Source of the DNA: an uncultured Clostridia bacterium
GTDB taxonomy: Bacteria > Bacillota > Clostridia > Christensenellales > Borkfalkiaceae
Length of the DNA: 64,000 nt
Direction: 5' to 3'
NCBI GenBank assembly: GCA_944330115.1
Contig: CALVIN010000003.1
Location: 62,001-126,000 of the forward strand
Under the pieces are notes generated by a model. It had not been told where the DNA came from and made no database searches. It saw only the letters and a program-made list of their open reading frames with translations. Both the position numbers and the translations under genes were made by a program. Positions 19,165 through 28,231 of this stretch are shown here, in pieces. Each line of letters starts with the position of its first letter. The first letter of the stretch is position 1.

Positions 19165-19818
19165 TTACTGCATCTTCTCCTGCTTTACCTTTTTATCGAC
19201 GACGTGGCGGGAGGCGAGCTGCGCCTTTATGTCGTTCAAGGTGATGCCGTATTCGGCCATGAGCACGAGCACGTGGTAGGTGAGGTCGGATATCTCGAAT
19301 ATCGTCTCCTCCTTGTCGCCGCCCTTTGCGGCGATGACTACCTCGGTGCACTCCTCGCCCACCTTTTTGAGTATCTTATCCAGCCCCTTATCGAAGAGGT
19401 AGGAGGTGTATGAACCGTCCTTGGGGTTGTCCTTTCTGCCCTTTATCAGGTCGTACAGCTCGTCTAAAGAGAAGTCGGAGAGGTCGTCGTTTTGGAACAC
19501 CTCGTTGGTAAAGCAGCTGTCGGTGCCGAGGTGGCAGGCGGGGCCGTCCTTTGCCACCTCTATTACCAGACTGTCCATGTCGCAGTCGGCGGTAATAGAG
19601 ACTATGTGCTGGAAGTTGCCCGAAGTTTCGCCCTTGAGCCACAGCTGTTTGCGCGAGCGCGAATAGAAGCAGGTGAGCTTGCGCTTTATGCTTATTTCGA
19701 GGCTCTCCCTGTTCATATACGCCACCGTGAGCACCTTTTTGGAGTATACGTCCTGCACCACGGCGGGTATGAGGCCGTTTTTATCGAATACAAGTTTATC
19801 TAAATCGAGAAGTTTCAT
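19165..19818 (-). CDS. hisIE: Bifunctional phosphoribosyl-AMP cyclohydrolase / phosphoribosyl-ATP pyrophosphatase
   Basis: 217 residues. HisI part about 1-115: [30 protein letters not shown], a metal-binding Asp cluster TADCDMDS and [10 protein letters not shown]. HisE part about 120-210: [20 protein letters not shown] and [10 protein letters not shown]. It performs steps 2 and 3 of histidine synthesis. GGAGG stands just before ATG at 19818. Confidence 0.95.
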   Translation of the reverse strand: MKLLDLDKLVFDKNGLIPAVVQDVYSKKVLTVAYMNRESLEISIKRKLTCFYSRSRKQLWLKGETSGNFQHIVSITADCDMDSLVIEVAKDGPACHLGTDSCFTNEVFQNDDLSDFSLDELYDLIKGRKDNPKDGSYTSYLFDKGLDKILKKVGEECTEVVIAAKGGDKEETIFEISDLTYHVLVLMAEYGITLNDIKAQLASRHVVDKKVKQEKMQ

Positions 19819-20152
19819 ATGATCCTCCCATAAAATTTATACGGTTATTATGCGGTTATTATATTTTTATATTTATATATAGCGCGCCCGCGCGCGCATT
19901 GCTTACTTTATGTAATAACTTTGTTGATACGAGCAAGACGCGGCGTAATCTTCACCGCAGCAACCCGCCCGTAGTGACTTCATAGATACGAGCAAGACGC
20001 GGCGCACTACCTCCCCTGCCAATAACGGACTTGGAGAGGCGAGCAAGACAAGGCGTGTGCGGAAGGTTTGAGGGAGCGTACACAGACGTACGTGACCGAA
20101 AACACCCGTAAGCACAACGCAGTATTGCGAAGCCTATACAAGTCCGAGCGAT
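19819..20152. repeat. Direct repeats around GCGAGCAAGACRMGGCG in the his locus
   Basis: The text GAGCAAGACGCGGCG occurs near 19929 and 19990, and as GCGAGCAAGACAAGGCG near 20039. Each copy is preceded by a TTGTTGATAC / TTCATAGATAC / CTTGGAGAG variant. The segment closes with an arm, GGACTTG ... CAAGTCC (about 20028 and 20138). No open frame is credible. Confidence 0.55.
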
Positions 20153-20911
20153 TTATAAACGAACGTGCACGCCATTCTCACTCAAATACTTTTTCAACTC
20201 ACCTATCCCCACCTCTCCGAAGTGGAAGATAGAGGCGGCCAGGCCGGCATCGGCCTGGGGGACGCTTTGGAAGAGGGTCAAAAAGTCCTCTTTTTTGCCG
20301 GCGCCGCCGCTCGCTATTACGGGGATAGTCAGCCTTGCGCACACCTTTTGCAGCATTTCGCAGTCGAAGCCGCCCTTTACGCCGTCGGTATCGATGCTGT
20401 TTAAAACGAGCTCGCCCGCGCCCTCTTCCTGGCCGCGGTAGGCCCATTCCTCGGCGGATATGCCCGTATTAACGCGCCCGCCGTGCGAAAATACGGTGAA
20501 CTTGCCGTCTACGCGCTTTACGTCCATGGAGAGCACCACGCACTGATCGCCATACAGCTTTGCCGCCCTGCCTATGAGCGTTTTATCGCGTATGGCGCCC
20601 GTGTTTACGCTCACCTTGTCGGCGCCGCACTTTAAAACGCGGTCGAAATCGTCGAGCGAGTTTATGCCCCCGCCCACGGTGAGCGGAATGAATATGCAGG
20701 AGGCCACCGCCTTTAAAGTATCGGCAAACAGCGCCCTGCCCTCGGCCGAGGCCGTTATGTCGTAAAACACCAGCTCGTCAGCGCCCGAGAGATTGTAGCG
20801 CTGCGCGAGGGCGACGGGGCTCTCGACCTCGCGTATACCCTCAAAATTTTTACCCTTTACCACCATGCCGTCGCGCACGTCGAGGCAGGGGATTATTCTC
20901 TTAGCCAGCAT
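20153..20911 (-). CDS. hisF: Imidazole glycerol phosphate synthase, cyclase subunit
   Basis: 252 residues, TIM barrel with both phosphate sites and catalytic Asp residues: IIPCLDVRDGMVVKG (first Asp), LTVGGGINSLDDF and LNSIDTDGVKGGFD (second Asp), then IASGGAGKKEDF. With HisH it forms IGP and AICAR from PRFAR. Its start overlaps the hisA end by 11 bases. Confidence 0.96.
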   Translation of the reverse strand: MLAKRIIPCLDVRDGMVVKGKNFEGIREVESPVALAQRYNLSGADELVFYDITASAEGRALFADTLKAVASCIFIPLTVGGGINSLDDFDRVLKCGADKVSVNTGAIRDKTLIGRAAKLYGDQCVVLSMDVKRVDGKFTVFSHGGRVNTGISAEEWAYRGQEEGAGELVLNSIDTDGVKGGFDCEMLQKVCARLTIPVIASGGAGKKEDFLTLFQSVPQADAGLAASIFHFGEVGIGELKKYLSENGVHVRL

Positions 20912-21620
20912 CTTGCACCGCCGCTATCGCTTGTTTTAAGTCTATCTTGCCGTCGTATATCGCCTTGCCGAGTATGGCGCCCGCACAGCCGGTAGCTTTG
21001 AGCTTTTTGAGCTCGGCGATGTCGGCTATGCCGCCCGAGGCCACAATGTCGGCCCCTATCGGCACGAGGCGCTCGTACGCGGGGATATTTGTGCCCGAGA
21101 GCGTGCCGTCGCGCGAGATATCGGTGAAGATTATCGTGCGCACGCCGCTCTCTTTAAGTTTATAACAAAATTCAAAGGCGTCTACATCGGTGACGTTCTT
21201 CCAACCGCCTATCGCCACCTTGCCGCCGCAGGCGTCTACGCCCACGGCCACCCTGTCGCCGAAGAATTTGACCGCGTCAACGACGAGCGAGAAGTTTTGT
21301 ATGGCGGCCGAGCCGAGTATCACCCTCGCCGCGCCCGCCGAGAGGTATTGCTCTATGCGCGCAAGCGAGCGCACGCCGCCGCCCACTTCGGCAAAGAAGC
21401 CCGCCGTGGAGATGACGTCCTTTATAATATCGAAATTTACCGGCTTGCCCTCGAGCGCGCCGTCTAAATCGACGATGTGCAGGCAGGTAGCGCCCGCCGC
21501 GGCAAAACTTTCGGCAACGGCGCAGGGCGAGGCCGAATACACCCTCTCCTTGTTGTAGTCGCCCTGGTATAGGCGAACGGCGTTGCCGCCGCGTATATCT
21601 ATTGCGGGAAATATCTTCAT
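20901..21620 (-). CDS. hisA: ProFAR isomerase
   Basis: 239 residues from ATG at 21620, which follows GAGGT; the frame continues upstream into non-homologous sequence. A half-barrel duplicated fold: FPAIDIRGGNAVRLYQGDY with the catalytic Asp, VGGGVRSLARIEQYLSAGA, FTDISRDGTLSG with the second Asp and VASGGIADIAEL. It catalyses step 4 of histidine synthesis. Overlap with hisF shows coupling. Confidence 0.95.
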   Translation of the reverse strand: MKIFPAIDIRGGNAVRLYQGDYNKERVYSASPCAVAESFAAAGATCLHIVDLDGALEGKPVNFDIIKDVISTAGFFAEVGGGVRSLARIEQYLSAGAARVILGSAAIQNFSLVVDAVKFFGDRVAVGVDACGGKVAIGGWKNVTDVDAFEFCYKLKESGVRTIIFTDISRDGTLSGTNIPAYERLVPIGADIVASGGIADIAELKKLKATGCAGAILGKAIYDGKIDLKQAIAAVQDAG

Positions 21621-21639
21621 AAAAACCTCATATTTTTGC

Positions 21640-21829
21640 GTTATTTGCGTCATATATGCGGGGCAATCTGATTTTTGCCGCCCTTGCGCACATATTGCAA
21701 TAGTTCGGGCATATATAGGGGGCAATTACTTAAAACCGCCGTTATTTAAGGCATATACAAGGGTCAATTAAAAATGCAGCGCAAAAACGCGTTATTTGCG
21801 ACATGTATGCGGGGCAATTTGATTTCCAC
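21640..21829. repeat. Four degenerate tandem repeats before hisA
   Basis: Units begin near 21640, 21698, 21741 and 21791 and share GTTATTTGCGNCATATATGCGGGGCAATNTGATTT in more or less decayed form; the first and last are almost identical. They fill the space between the R1 copy behind hisH and the hisA start. Confidence 0.65.
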
Positions 21830-21846
21830 TATACTATTGTTTCTAA

Positions 21847-22036
21847 AATAAATAAACGTCGCAAGGCGGGTTTCCCGCCGCCGCAGGCCCCTATTTGCTG
21901 CGGTCAGCAGGCTCACCAAAGGGGGAATTGCCCCGATTATATGATATGAGAGCCCCTAAAATCGGGGCAAGGGGGAGCTGGCTCCCCAAAACCTCACGGA
22001 AATTATTCGGCGGCACCAGCCGAAGAATTTCGTGAA
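21847..22036 (+). repeat. Structured intergenic repeat R1, copy 2
   Basis: Same four-hairpin plan as copy 1 but with different stems: central TGCCCCGATT / AATCGGGGCA, small GGGGAGC-TG-GCTCCCC, tail TTCGGCGG...CCGCC-like arm (TTCGGCGGCACCAGCCGAA). The tail touches the hisH stop codon with no gap. Confidence 0.85.
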
Positions 22037-22651
22037 TTATCTTATCTCCGAAAATGCTCGCAAAATTTTCAAACCGGTGGAGCCGCTCTTTTCGGGGTGG
22101 AACTGCGTGCCGAACACGTTGCCGCGTTCCGCCGAGGCGGTCAGCTCTATGCCGCCGTAAGTGCACGTCGCCGTGACGCTGCTCTCGCAGTTTTTGGCGT
22201 AGTATGAGTGCACGAAATACACATACTCCCCGTCCGAAAGGTACTTATATATGGGCGAAGGACGCTTGAAGATAAGGCTGTTCCAGCCCATGTGCGGCAC
22301 CTTTAACTTCTGCTTTAAGTCGGGCGCTATCGGGCAGACGTCGCCGCCTATAAAACCCAGCCCCTCGTGCTCGCCGTACTCAAAACTTCTTTCAAACAGC
22401 AGCTGCATGCCGAGGCAGATGCCGAGCATCGGCTTGCCCTCCTCCGCCTGCTCGCGCAGTACGGGAATGAGGCCGCTGTTTTGCAGCTTTTTGCAGGCGT
22501 CGGCAAAGGCGCCCACGCCGGGCAGAATTATCGCCGAGCTGTTCTTTATTTTATTTACGTCGGCGGTTATTTCGCTCTGCGCGCCTATATATTTGAGCGA
22601 GGCCGAGAGCGAAAAGAGGTTGCCCACGCCGTAGTCTATTACGGCTATCAT
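22037..22651 (-). CDS. hisH: Imidazole glycerol phosphate synthase, glutaminase subunit
   Basis: 204 residues, class I glutamine amidotransferase: oxyanion strand LPGVGAFADA, nucleophile Cys in LGICLGMQLLFE, and the His-x-Glu pair in GTQFHPEKSG. It supplies ammonia to HisF. It overlaps hisB by four bases. Confidence 0.96.
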   Translation of the reverse strand: MIAVIDYGVGNLFSLSASLKYIGAQSEITADVNKIKNSSAIILPGVGAFADACKKLQNSGLIPVLREQAEEGKPMLGICLGMQLLFERSFEYGEHEGLGFIGGDVCPIAPDLKQKLKVPHMGWNSLIFKRPSPIYKYLSDGEYVYFVHSYYAKNCESSVTATCTYGGIELTASAERGNVFGTQFHPEKSGSTGLKILRAFSEIR

Positions 22652-23238
22652 AGCGCGCCCTTTGTGGTGGGCAGCTCGCCCGCCCTTTCGGGGTCTATTT
22701 TCACGGCCTGCGCCATCACCTTTGCAAAGGCCTTGAACGCGCCCTCGGCGACGTGGTGGTTGTTTTCGCCATACAGCTTTTTAAAGTGAAGCGCCATGGG
22801 GCAGGCGCGCGTGAAGGCAAGGAAGAACTCCTTGAACAGCTCGCAGTCGAAGTCGCCCAGGCGGTATTCCCCGGGGAAGGGGATATCGAAGTTGAGCGCC
22901 GTGCGGCCGCTTAAGTCTGCGGCACACAGAATGAGCGCCTCGTCCATTGGCAGCGCCGCCCAGCCGTAGCGGCATATGCCGCGCTTATCGCCCAGCGCCT
23001 CTTTAAATGCCGTGCCGAGCGCAATTCCGCAGTCCTCCGCCGAGTGGTGGAAATCGACGTTGACATCGCCCTTGCAGCGGAGATATAAGTCGAACCCGCT
23101 ATGGCGGGCAAACTGCTCGAGCATGTGGTCGAAAAAGCCGCTGCCCGACTGCACGTCATACAGCCCCGCGCCCTCGAGCGTGAGCTTTACCGTTATATCC
23201 GTTTCGTTGGTCTTTCGTTTGACTTCTGCGTATCTCAT
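22648..23238 (-). CDS. hisB: Imidazoleglycerol-phosphate dehydratase
   Basis: 196 residues, monofunctional HisB without a phosphatase domain. Manganese-binding signatures DVNVDFHHSAEDCGIALG and YGENNHHVAEGAFKAFA are both present, as is FFDHMLEQFARHSGFDL. Four-base overlaps with both hisC and hisH indicate tight coupling. Confidence 0.96.
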   Translation of the reverse strand: MRYAEVKRKTNETDITVKLTLEGAGLYDVQSGSGFFDHMLEQFARHSGFDLYLRCKGDVNVDFHHSAEDCGIALGTAFKEALGDKRGICRYGWAALPMDEALILCAADLSGRTALNFDIPFPGEYRLGDFDCELFKEFFLAFTRACPMALHFKKLYGENNHHVAEGAFKAFAKVMAQAVKIDPERAGELPTTKGAL

Positions 23239-24296
23239 ACATCCTCCGCTATCACGGCGCGCACCGCGCCTAAAAATGCGTCCATCTGCTCCCGCGTGCC
23301 TATGCTCACGCGGATATAGTCCTTTATCCGCTCGTCGCCGAAGTGGCGGACGAGTATGCCGCGCTCTTTGAGCGCGAGATATAGCTCTTCGCCGCCCTTT
23401 GCGGGGTGGCGGGCGAGCAGGAAGTTCGACATAGAGGGCAGCACCTCAAACCCCAGCTCATTTAAATTGATTGCGGTATATTGCCGCACCAACTGAATTT
23501 TTTTTGTGCAATCTGCAAAATAACCGCTGTCGCTCAAGCTTGCGGCTGCCGCCGCCATGCTCATTCTGTTTATGTTGTAGGGATTGAAGGAGGCGCGCAC
23601 CGCTTCGAGGTCGGCGATAAGCTCTGCGCAGGCGAAGGCAAAGCCCACCCTTGCGCCCGCGAGAGAGCGCGACTTCGACATCGTCTGCACGACGATGAGA
23701 TTTTTATATTTATTTACGAGGGGCGCGCACGACTGCCCGCCGAAATCGATGTAGGCCTCGTCGACTATCACAAGACGCGAGGCGCTCTGTTCTATCAGCC
23801 TTTGCACCTCTGCGGGAGGCAGATATATGCCCGTCTGCGCGTTTGGATTGGCAATACATACGGGGCAATCTACATCTTTATAGTCGCCTACGGCAATGGA
23901 AAAGTCGGCGCGCAGGGGCACGACTTTGTGCGCTATGCCCAAGAGCGAGCACAGCACGGGATAGAAGCCGTAGGTTATATCGGGGAAGGCGATACCCTTG
24001 TCGGTGAGAAAGGCGCGGAAGATGTGCGCGAGGTTCTCATCGGAGCCGTTGCCCGCCATCACGTTTTCGGGCGCAAGGCCGTATACATCAGCCGCCGCAC
24101 GCTTTAAGGGCAGGCAGGTGGGATCGGAGTAGAGGTTCAGATTTGCCGCCTGCTCCGCCGCTGCCACCACCGCCCCGGGCGCGGGGGGAAAGGGACTTTC
24201 GTTGGTGTTAAGTTTTATATAGCGCCTGTCCTGAGGCTGCTCGCCGGGGACATATGGCTGCAGATATTTAAGATCTGTGCTTAAAAAAATACTCAT
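23235..24296 (-). CDS. hisC: Histidinol-phosphate aminotransferase
   Basis: 353 residues from ATG at 24296. PLP-fold motifs include LNTNESPFPP, NGSDENLAHIF, IVDEAYIDF and TMSKSRSLAGARVG with the PLP-binding Lys. The frame can be read on to 24416, but that part is translated from an R1 repeat and is not homologous. No clear ribosome site precedes the ATG, and the R1 tail begins 12 bp upstream, so the repeat may have displaced the original leader. Confidence 0.94.
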   Translation of the reverse strand: MSIFLSTDLKYLQPYVPGEQPQDRRYIKLNTNESPFPPAPGAVVAAAEQAANLNLYSDPTCLPLKRAAADVYGLAPENVMAGNGSDENLAHIFRAFLTDKGIAFPDITYGFYPVLCSLLGIAHKVVPLRADFSIAVGDYKDVDCPVCIANPNAQTGIYLPPAEVQRLIEQSASRLVIVDEAYIDFGGQSCAPLVNKYKNLIVVQTMSKSRSLAGARVGFAFACAELIADLEAVRASFNPYNINRMSMAAAAASLSDSGYFADCTKKIQLVRQYTAINLNELGFEVLPSMSNFLLARHPAKGGEELYLALKERGILVRHFGDERIKDYIRVSIGTREQMDAFLGAVRAVIAEDV

Positions 24297-24308
24297 AAGA
24301 TAAAAGCG

Positions 24309-24494
24309 TTCACGAAATTCTTCGGCTGGTGCCGCCGAACAATTTCCGTGAGTTTTGGGGAGCCAGCCCCCCCTTGCCCCGATTTTAGGGGCTCTCGTAT
24401 TATATAATCGGGGCAATTCCCCCTTTGGTGAGCCTGCCGGCGCAGATAGGGTCTTTCGGCGCAGGGAAACCCTGCTTGAAACGTGATTTATTTA
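24309..24494 (-). repeat. Structured intergenic repeat R1, copy 3
   Basis: Inverted relative to copies 1 and 2. Tail hairpin begins 12 bp before the hisC start; central stem GCCCCGATT / AATCGGGGC, head CAGGGAAACCCTG. Confidence 0.85.
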
Positions 24495-24724
24495 TAAATA
24501 TTCACCTTATTGGGTACCTCACCTTCGAGGGAAGGTGGGTTGAGCGTAGCGAAACTCGGTGGGGTTTCACAGGCTCATATAAGCAAACAACAATGAAGCC
24601 CCTCCGTCGCATACTCACTATGTTCGTATGCGCCACCTCCCCTCGAAGGGGCGGTATTTTAACTGCTTACTCTCGCCTTTAAAGGGGCGGCATTATCAAT
24701 ATCGTGCCTACTAACTTAAAAAAA
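24495..24724. repeat. R2 palindromic repeat cluster between hisC and hisD
   Basis: Contains CACCTTCGAGGGAAGGTG, GAAACTCGGTGGGGTTTCAC, CTCCCCTCGAAGGGGCGG and TTTAAAGGGGCGG elements. No coding frame is credible. Confidence 0.65.
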
Positions 24725-25999
24725 TCAGTCCTTCTGCACCCTAACCCTTATGGCGTTGGCGTGGCCGTAGAGGCCCTCGCTTTCGGCAAACTTCATAACG
24801 CAGTCGGCGGCCTTTTTCAGCTCGCCCTCGGTGTAGTAGATATACGACGACTTTTTGACGAAGTCGTCCACCGAGAGCGGCGACGAAAACTTTGCCGCGC
24901 CGTTGGTGGGCAGCGTGTGGTTGGGGCCTGCGTAGTAGTCGCCGAGGGGCTCGGGCGTGTATCTGCCGAGGAATATCGAGCCGGCGTTCTTTATCTTGCC
25001 CAAATAGTTCATGGGCTCGTCCACGCACAGCTCGAGGTGCTCGGGCGCTATCTCGTTGGCCACCTCAATGGCGCTCTCTATGCTATCGCAAATAATTATT
25101 TTGCCGTTGTTTTCTATCGAGGCGCGCGCGATCTCCTGCCGCTGCATCGTGCCGAGCTGGCGCTCGAGCTCGGCCTGAACGGCGTATGCAAGCTGCTCGC
25201 TCTCGGTGACGAGCACCGCCGAAGCCAGCTTGTCGTGCTCGGCCTGGGAAAGAAGGTCGGCGGCGACGAACACGGGGTTTGACTTGCCGTCGGCAATGAC
25301 GAGTATCTCCGAGGGGCCGGCTATCATGTCGACGTTCACTATGCCGTATACAAGTTTTTTGGCGAGCGCGACGAAGATATTGCCCGGGCCGACTATCACA
25401 TCGGCCTTGGGTATGCTCTCGGTGCCGTAGGCAAGCGCGGCTATCGCCTGGGCGCCGCCCACCTTAAACACTCTGTCCGCCCCCGCGACGCGCGCGGCGT
25501 ACAAAATCTCCGGCTTTACCTTGCCGGAGGCCTTTACGGGGGTGGTCATTATTATCTGCCCCACGCCGGCTATCTTGGCGGGAATTACGTCCATGAGCAC
25601 GGTGGAGGGGTAGCTCGCCGTGCCGCCCGGCACATACACGCCGGCAACGGCGACGGGGGTATATTTTTGGCCGAGGACCACTCCCCCCTCCTTTTTTATC
25701 TCGAACCCCTCCTTCACCTGCCTTTTGTGAAAGAGGGCGATATTTGCCGCCGAAGCGCGCACGACGGCCTTGAAGTCCTCGGAGAGGGCGGCCTCCGCCT
25801 CGGCAAATTCCTGCTCGGAAACTTCGAGCTCACCGCCCGTGAAGCCGTCGAACTTGGCACAGTACTCTTTCAGCGCCTCGTCGCCGCGCTCCGATACCTC
25901 TTTTAAAATGTCCTTTACCACGGCCTCGTATTCGCTGTAGTCATCTATCTTGCGCGAGAGTATCTCGCTCTTTTTGCAGTTTTTTAAAATTTTAATCAT
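24725..25999 (-). CDS. hisD: Histidinol dehydrogenase
   Basis: 424 residues, the expected length. Landmarks are GVYVPGGTASYPSTVLM, GPGNIFVALAKKLV, DMIAGPSEILVIAD, SQAEHDKLASAVLVT and the C-terminal GPNHTLPTNGAAKFSSPLSV with zinc and catalytic His residues. It oxidises histidinol to histidine with two NAD+. It overlaps hisG by 8 bases. Confidence 0.97.
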   Translation of the reverse strand: MIKILKNCKKSEILSRKIDDYSEYEAVVKDILKEVSERGDEALKEYCAKFDGFTGGELEVSEQEFAEAEAALSEDFKAVVRASAANIALFHKRQVKEGFEIKKEGGVVLGQKYTPVAVAGVYVPGGTASYPSTVLMDVIPAKIAGVGQIIMTTPVKASGKVKPEILYAARVAGADRVFKVGGAQAIAALAYGTESIPKADVIVGPGNIFVALAKKLVYGIVNVDMIAGPSEILVIADGKSNPVFVAADLLSQAEHDKLASAVLVTESEQLAYAVQAELERQLGTMQRQEIARASIENNGKIIICDSIESAIEVANEIAPEHLELCVDEPMNYLGKIKNAGSIFLGRYTPEPLGDYYAGPNHTLPTNGAAKFSSPLSVDDFVKKSSYIYYTEGELKKAADCVMKFAESEGLYGHANAIRVRVQKD

Positions 26000-26618
26000 C
26001 GGGCAACTCCTCTTTGAGGCGCTTTACACAAGCCTCTATCTCCTCTCTCTTGAATTTATAGCGCGCCTTGTTGGCAATGAGACGCGCCGAAATGGGGAAA
26101 ATCTCCTCCAAAACGCTCATGTTGTTCTCTTTGAGCGTGGTACCCGTCTCGACGATATCGACTATGACGTCCGAAAGGCCGAGTATGGGCGCGAGCTCGA
26201 TAGAGCCGTACAGCTTTATCACCTCAATATCCCTGTTTTTTGAGGAAAAATAGCGCTCGGCGACGTGCGGGAACTTTGTTGCGACGCGCAGCGGGCGGGA
26301 GGTATCCTCCCTGAAGTCGTTTACCGACGCCACGCACATGCGGCACTTGCCCGTCTTTAAGTCGAGCAGTTCATACACGTCGGCGCCGCTTTCGGCGAGT
26401 ATGTCCTTGCCGGCAACACCGATATCTGCCACGCCGTGCTCGACGTACACGGTCACGTCGGTGGGCTTCACCCAAAAGTAGCTTACTCCGCTCTTTTCGT
26501 CGGTGAACACCAGTTTGCGCGTATCCTTTAACAGCTCCTCGCACGAGTAGCCCGCGCGCTCAAGCATCTTATATATTTTTTCACCAAGCCTGCCCTTAGG
26601 CAATGCCACATTAAGCAT
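25992..26618 (-). CDS. hisG: ATP phosphoribosyltransferase, short form
   Basis: 208 residues, lacking the C-terminal regulatory domain, so it is the HisGS type that needs HisZ, which is encoded next door. Landmarks: ALPKGRLGEKIYKMLERAGY, VADIGVAGKDILAES and the PRPP loop IVDIVETGTTLKENN. First step of histidine synthesis. AGAGGT, the ribosome site, lies in the short gap between the ATG and the R1 repeat tail. Confidence 0.96.
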   Translation of the reverse strand: MLNVALPKGRLGEKIYKMLERAGYSCEELLKDTRKLVFTDEKSGVSYFWVKPTDVTVYVEHGVADIGVAGKDILAESGADVYELLDLKTGKCRMCVASVNDFREDTSRPLRVATKFPHVAERYFSSKNRDIEVIKLYGSIELAPILGLSDVIVDIVETGTTLKENNMSVLEEIFPISARLIANKARYKFKREEIEACVKRLKEELPDD

Positions 26619-26631
26619 AAAATACCTCTGC

Positions 26632-26822
26632 TCACGAAATTCTTCGGCTGGTGCCGCCGAACAATTTCCGTGATTTTTGGGGGAGCCAGCTCCCCCTTGC
26701 CCCGATTTTAGGGGCTCTCTTATAATATAATCGGGGCAATTCCCCCTTTGGCGAGCCTGCTGACCGCAGCAAATAGGGTCTTTCGGCGCAGGGAAACCCT
26801 GCTTGAAACGTAATTTATTTTA
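26632..26822 (-). repeat. Structured intergenic repeat R1, copy 4
   Basis: Nearly identical to copy 3 and in the same orientation; tail starts 13 bp before the hisG ATG. Confidence 0.85.
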
Positions 26823-27157
26823 GAATTTTGCGGCGGCGGGTCGAATTGCACATTTCATAGAAAGGCGGACACCCGCCTTTCGTGTGCCGCGGAGAGACCG
26901 AGACATGCCGAGCGTAGCGTGAGGCGTCTCGGGGACGACCAACGAGGCACGAGGCGACCGCTGGCGCAGGGAAACTCTGCTTGCGCAGAGTTATTATTTT
27001 AAATATTCACCTTATTGGTACCGCCCCTTTGAGGGGAGGAATTAAAGGAGGGGTTTCACCACTCATCAAAGGGCAATGCAAATGCGGTTGCGCTTGACGG
27101 CTGAAATAAATTCAGCCTTGCGCACATTATTAAAATCTTGCCGCCGTTGATGGCGCA
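26823..27157. repeat. R3, R2 and R2b repeat cluster between hisG and hisZ
   Basis: Holds an R3 hairpin GAAAGGCGG-ACAC-CCGCCTTTC (26860-26881) preceded by ATTTCATA, a GCGCAGGGAAACTCTGC fragment, an R2 palindrome CCCCTTTGAGGGG (about 27028-27040) and an inverted R2b hairpin GGCTGAA-ATAAA-TTCAGCC (27099-27117). Confidence 0.7.
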
Positions 27158-28231
27158 TCACAGCCTTATTATCTCTTTAAAGGTGCGGTTTTCGGGGATG
27201 AAGGGCAGGGCGCATACGCGCTTGCCCTGCGATATCAGCGAACGGACGGCCTGCAGCACGTCCTCGCTCGGCGTGGCCTCGCTGTACAAAAGCAGACAGT
27301 CGCAGTCGACATCGCTTTGGCCGCCGTAATAGAGGCCGAGCTCGTCGGGATAGAGCGCAAACCCTGCGCCGCCACTGCCCGCGCCGAATTTTTTTACCAG
27401 ATTATCGTACCTGCCGCCCGAGAGCACCGCGCGGGGGAACTTTTCGATATAGCCCTGAAATATGACGCCGTTGTAATAGACGGGGTCATTTAAAAGCGAA
27501 AAATCTACCTCCAACTGCGCCTCCCCGAGCGAGGATATGAGTCCCTCGAGCTCGTCGGCCGCCTCCACGCACTTTTCGCTTGTGGGGAATAGAGAGCGCA
27601 GGGCGGTAAGCTTTTTTTTGTTGCTGCCCGCCGCCGAAAGCAGCGTGCGCAGCTTGCCCGCCGCGTCCTCGCCCATGCCGCACGCCATGCACACGGCCTT
27701 CATATCGTGCAGGTTGCGGGCGCGTATGCAGTCCATAACTTCCTCGGGAAGGGAAGTCATGCCGCAGCTCTCGGCAATGCCCTCGAGCGCGCCCATGTGC
27801 GAGATATCCATCACATACCCGCCGCCCACGGCCTTAAGCGTCTGCGCCGCCAGCGCGAGCACCTCCAGCATACAGTAGCTGTCGAGCTCGCCAACGCACT
27901 CCAAGCCTATCTGATTTATCTCTTTGAACTGCCCGCCGGGGCGGTCGGTGCGGTAGACGCTCTCGCGGTAATACACCTTGCGCACGCGCTCTTTGAGCCC
28001 CTTGCAGTTTTTTACTATAGAGAGCGTTACGTCGGGCTTTAGCGCGAGCAGCCTGCCGTCGCGCCCGCCGAAAGTTATTATATCGGGGCTCTTTAAAAAG
28101 TTTAAGTTATCGGAATAGAGCGAATACTCCTCGAACCGCCGCATATGAAAGCGTGTGTAGCCGAAACTTTCGTACAGCGATTTCAGGGTGAGGTATAGGC
28201 GCTCCTCTCCGCTTAAAACAGCATCAGCCAT
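27158..28231 (-). CDS. hisZ: ATP phosphoribosyltransferase regulatory subunit
   Basis: 357 residues, class II aminoacyl-tRNA synthetase-like fold related to HisRS: FGGRDGRLLALKPDVTLSIVKN, KVYYRESVYR, EINQIGLECVG and VLSGGRYDNLVKKFG. It lacks the anticodon-binding domain, which separates HisZ from HisS. It activates the short HisG and carries histidine feedback. It overlaps the YerC gene by 8 bases. Confidence 0.94.
   Translation of the reverse strand: MADAVLSGEERLYLTLKSLYESFGYTRFHMRRFEEYSLYSDNLNFLKSPDIITFGGRDGRLLALKPDVTLSIVKNCKGLKERVRKVYYRESVYRTDRPGGQFKEINQIGLECVGELDSYCMLEVLALAAQTLKAVGGGYVMDISHMGALEGIAESCGMTSLPEEVMDCIRARNLHDMKAVCMACGMGEDAAGKLRTLLSAAGSNKKKLTALRSLFPTSEKCVEAADELEGLISSLGEAQLEVDFSLLNDPVYYNGVIFQGYIEKFPRAVLSGGRYDNLVKKFGAGSGGAGFALYPDELGLYYGGQSDVDCDCLLLYSEATPSEDVLQAVRSLISQGKRVCALPFIPENRTFKEIIRL

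Noticed and set aside
24297-24416. N-terminal extension of hisC
   Set aside because: The extra residues are translated from the R1 repeat; homology begins at MSIFLSTDLKYLQPY, so the start was set at 24296.
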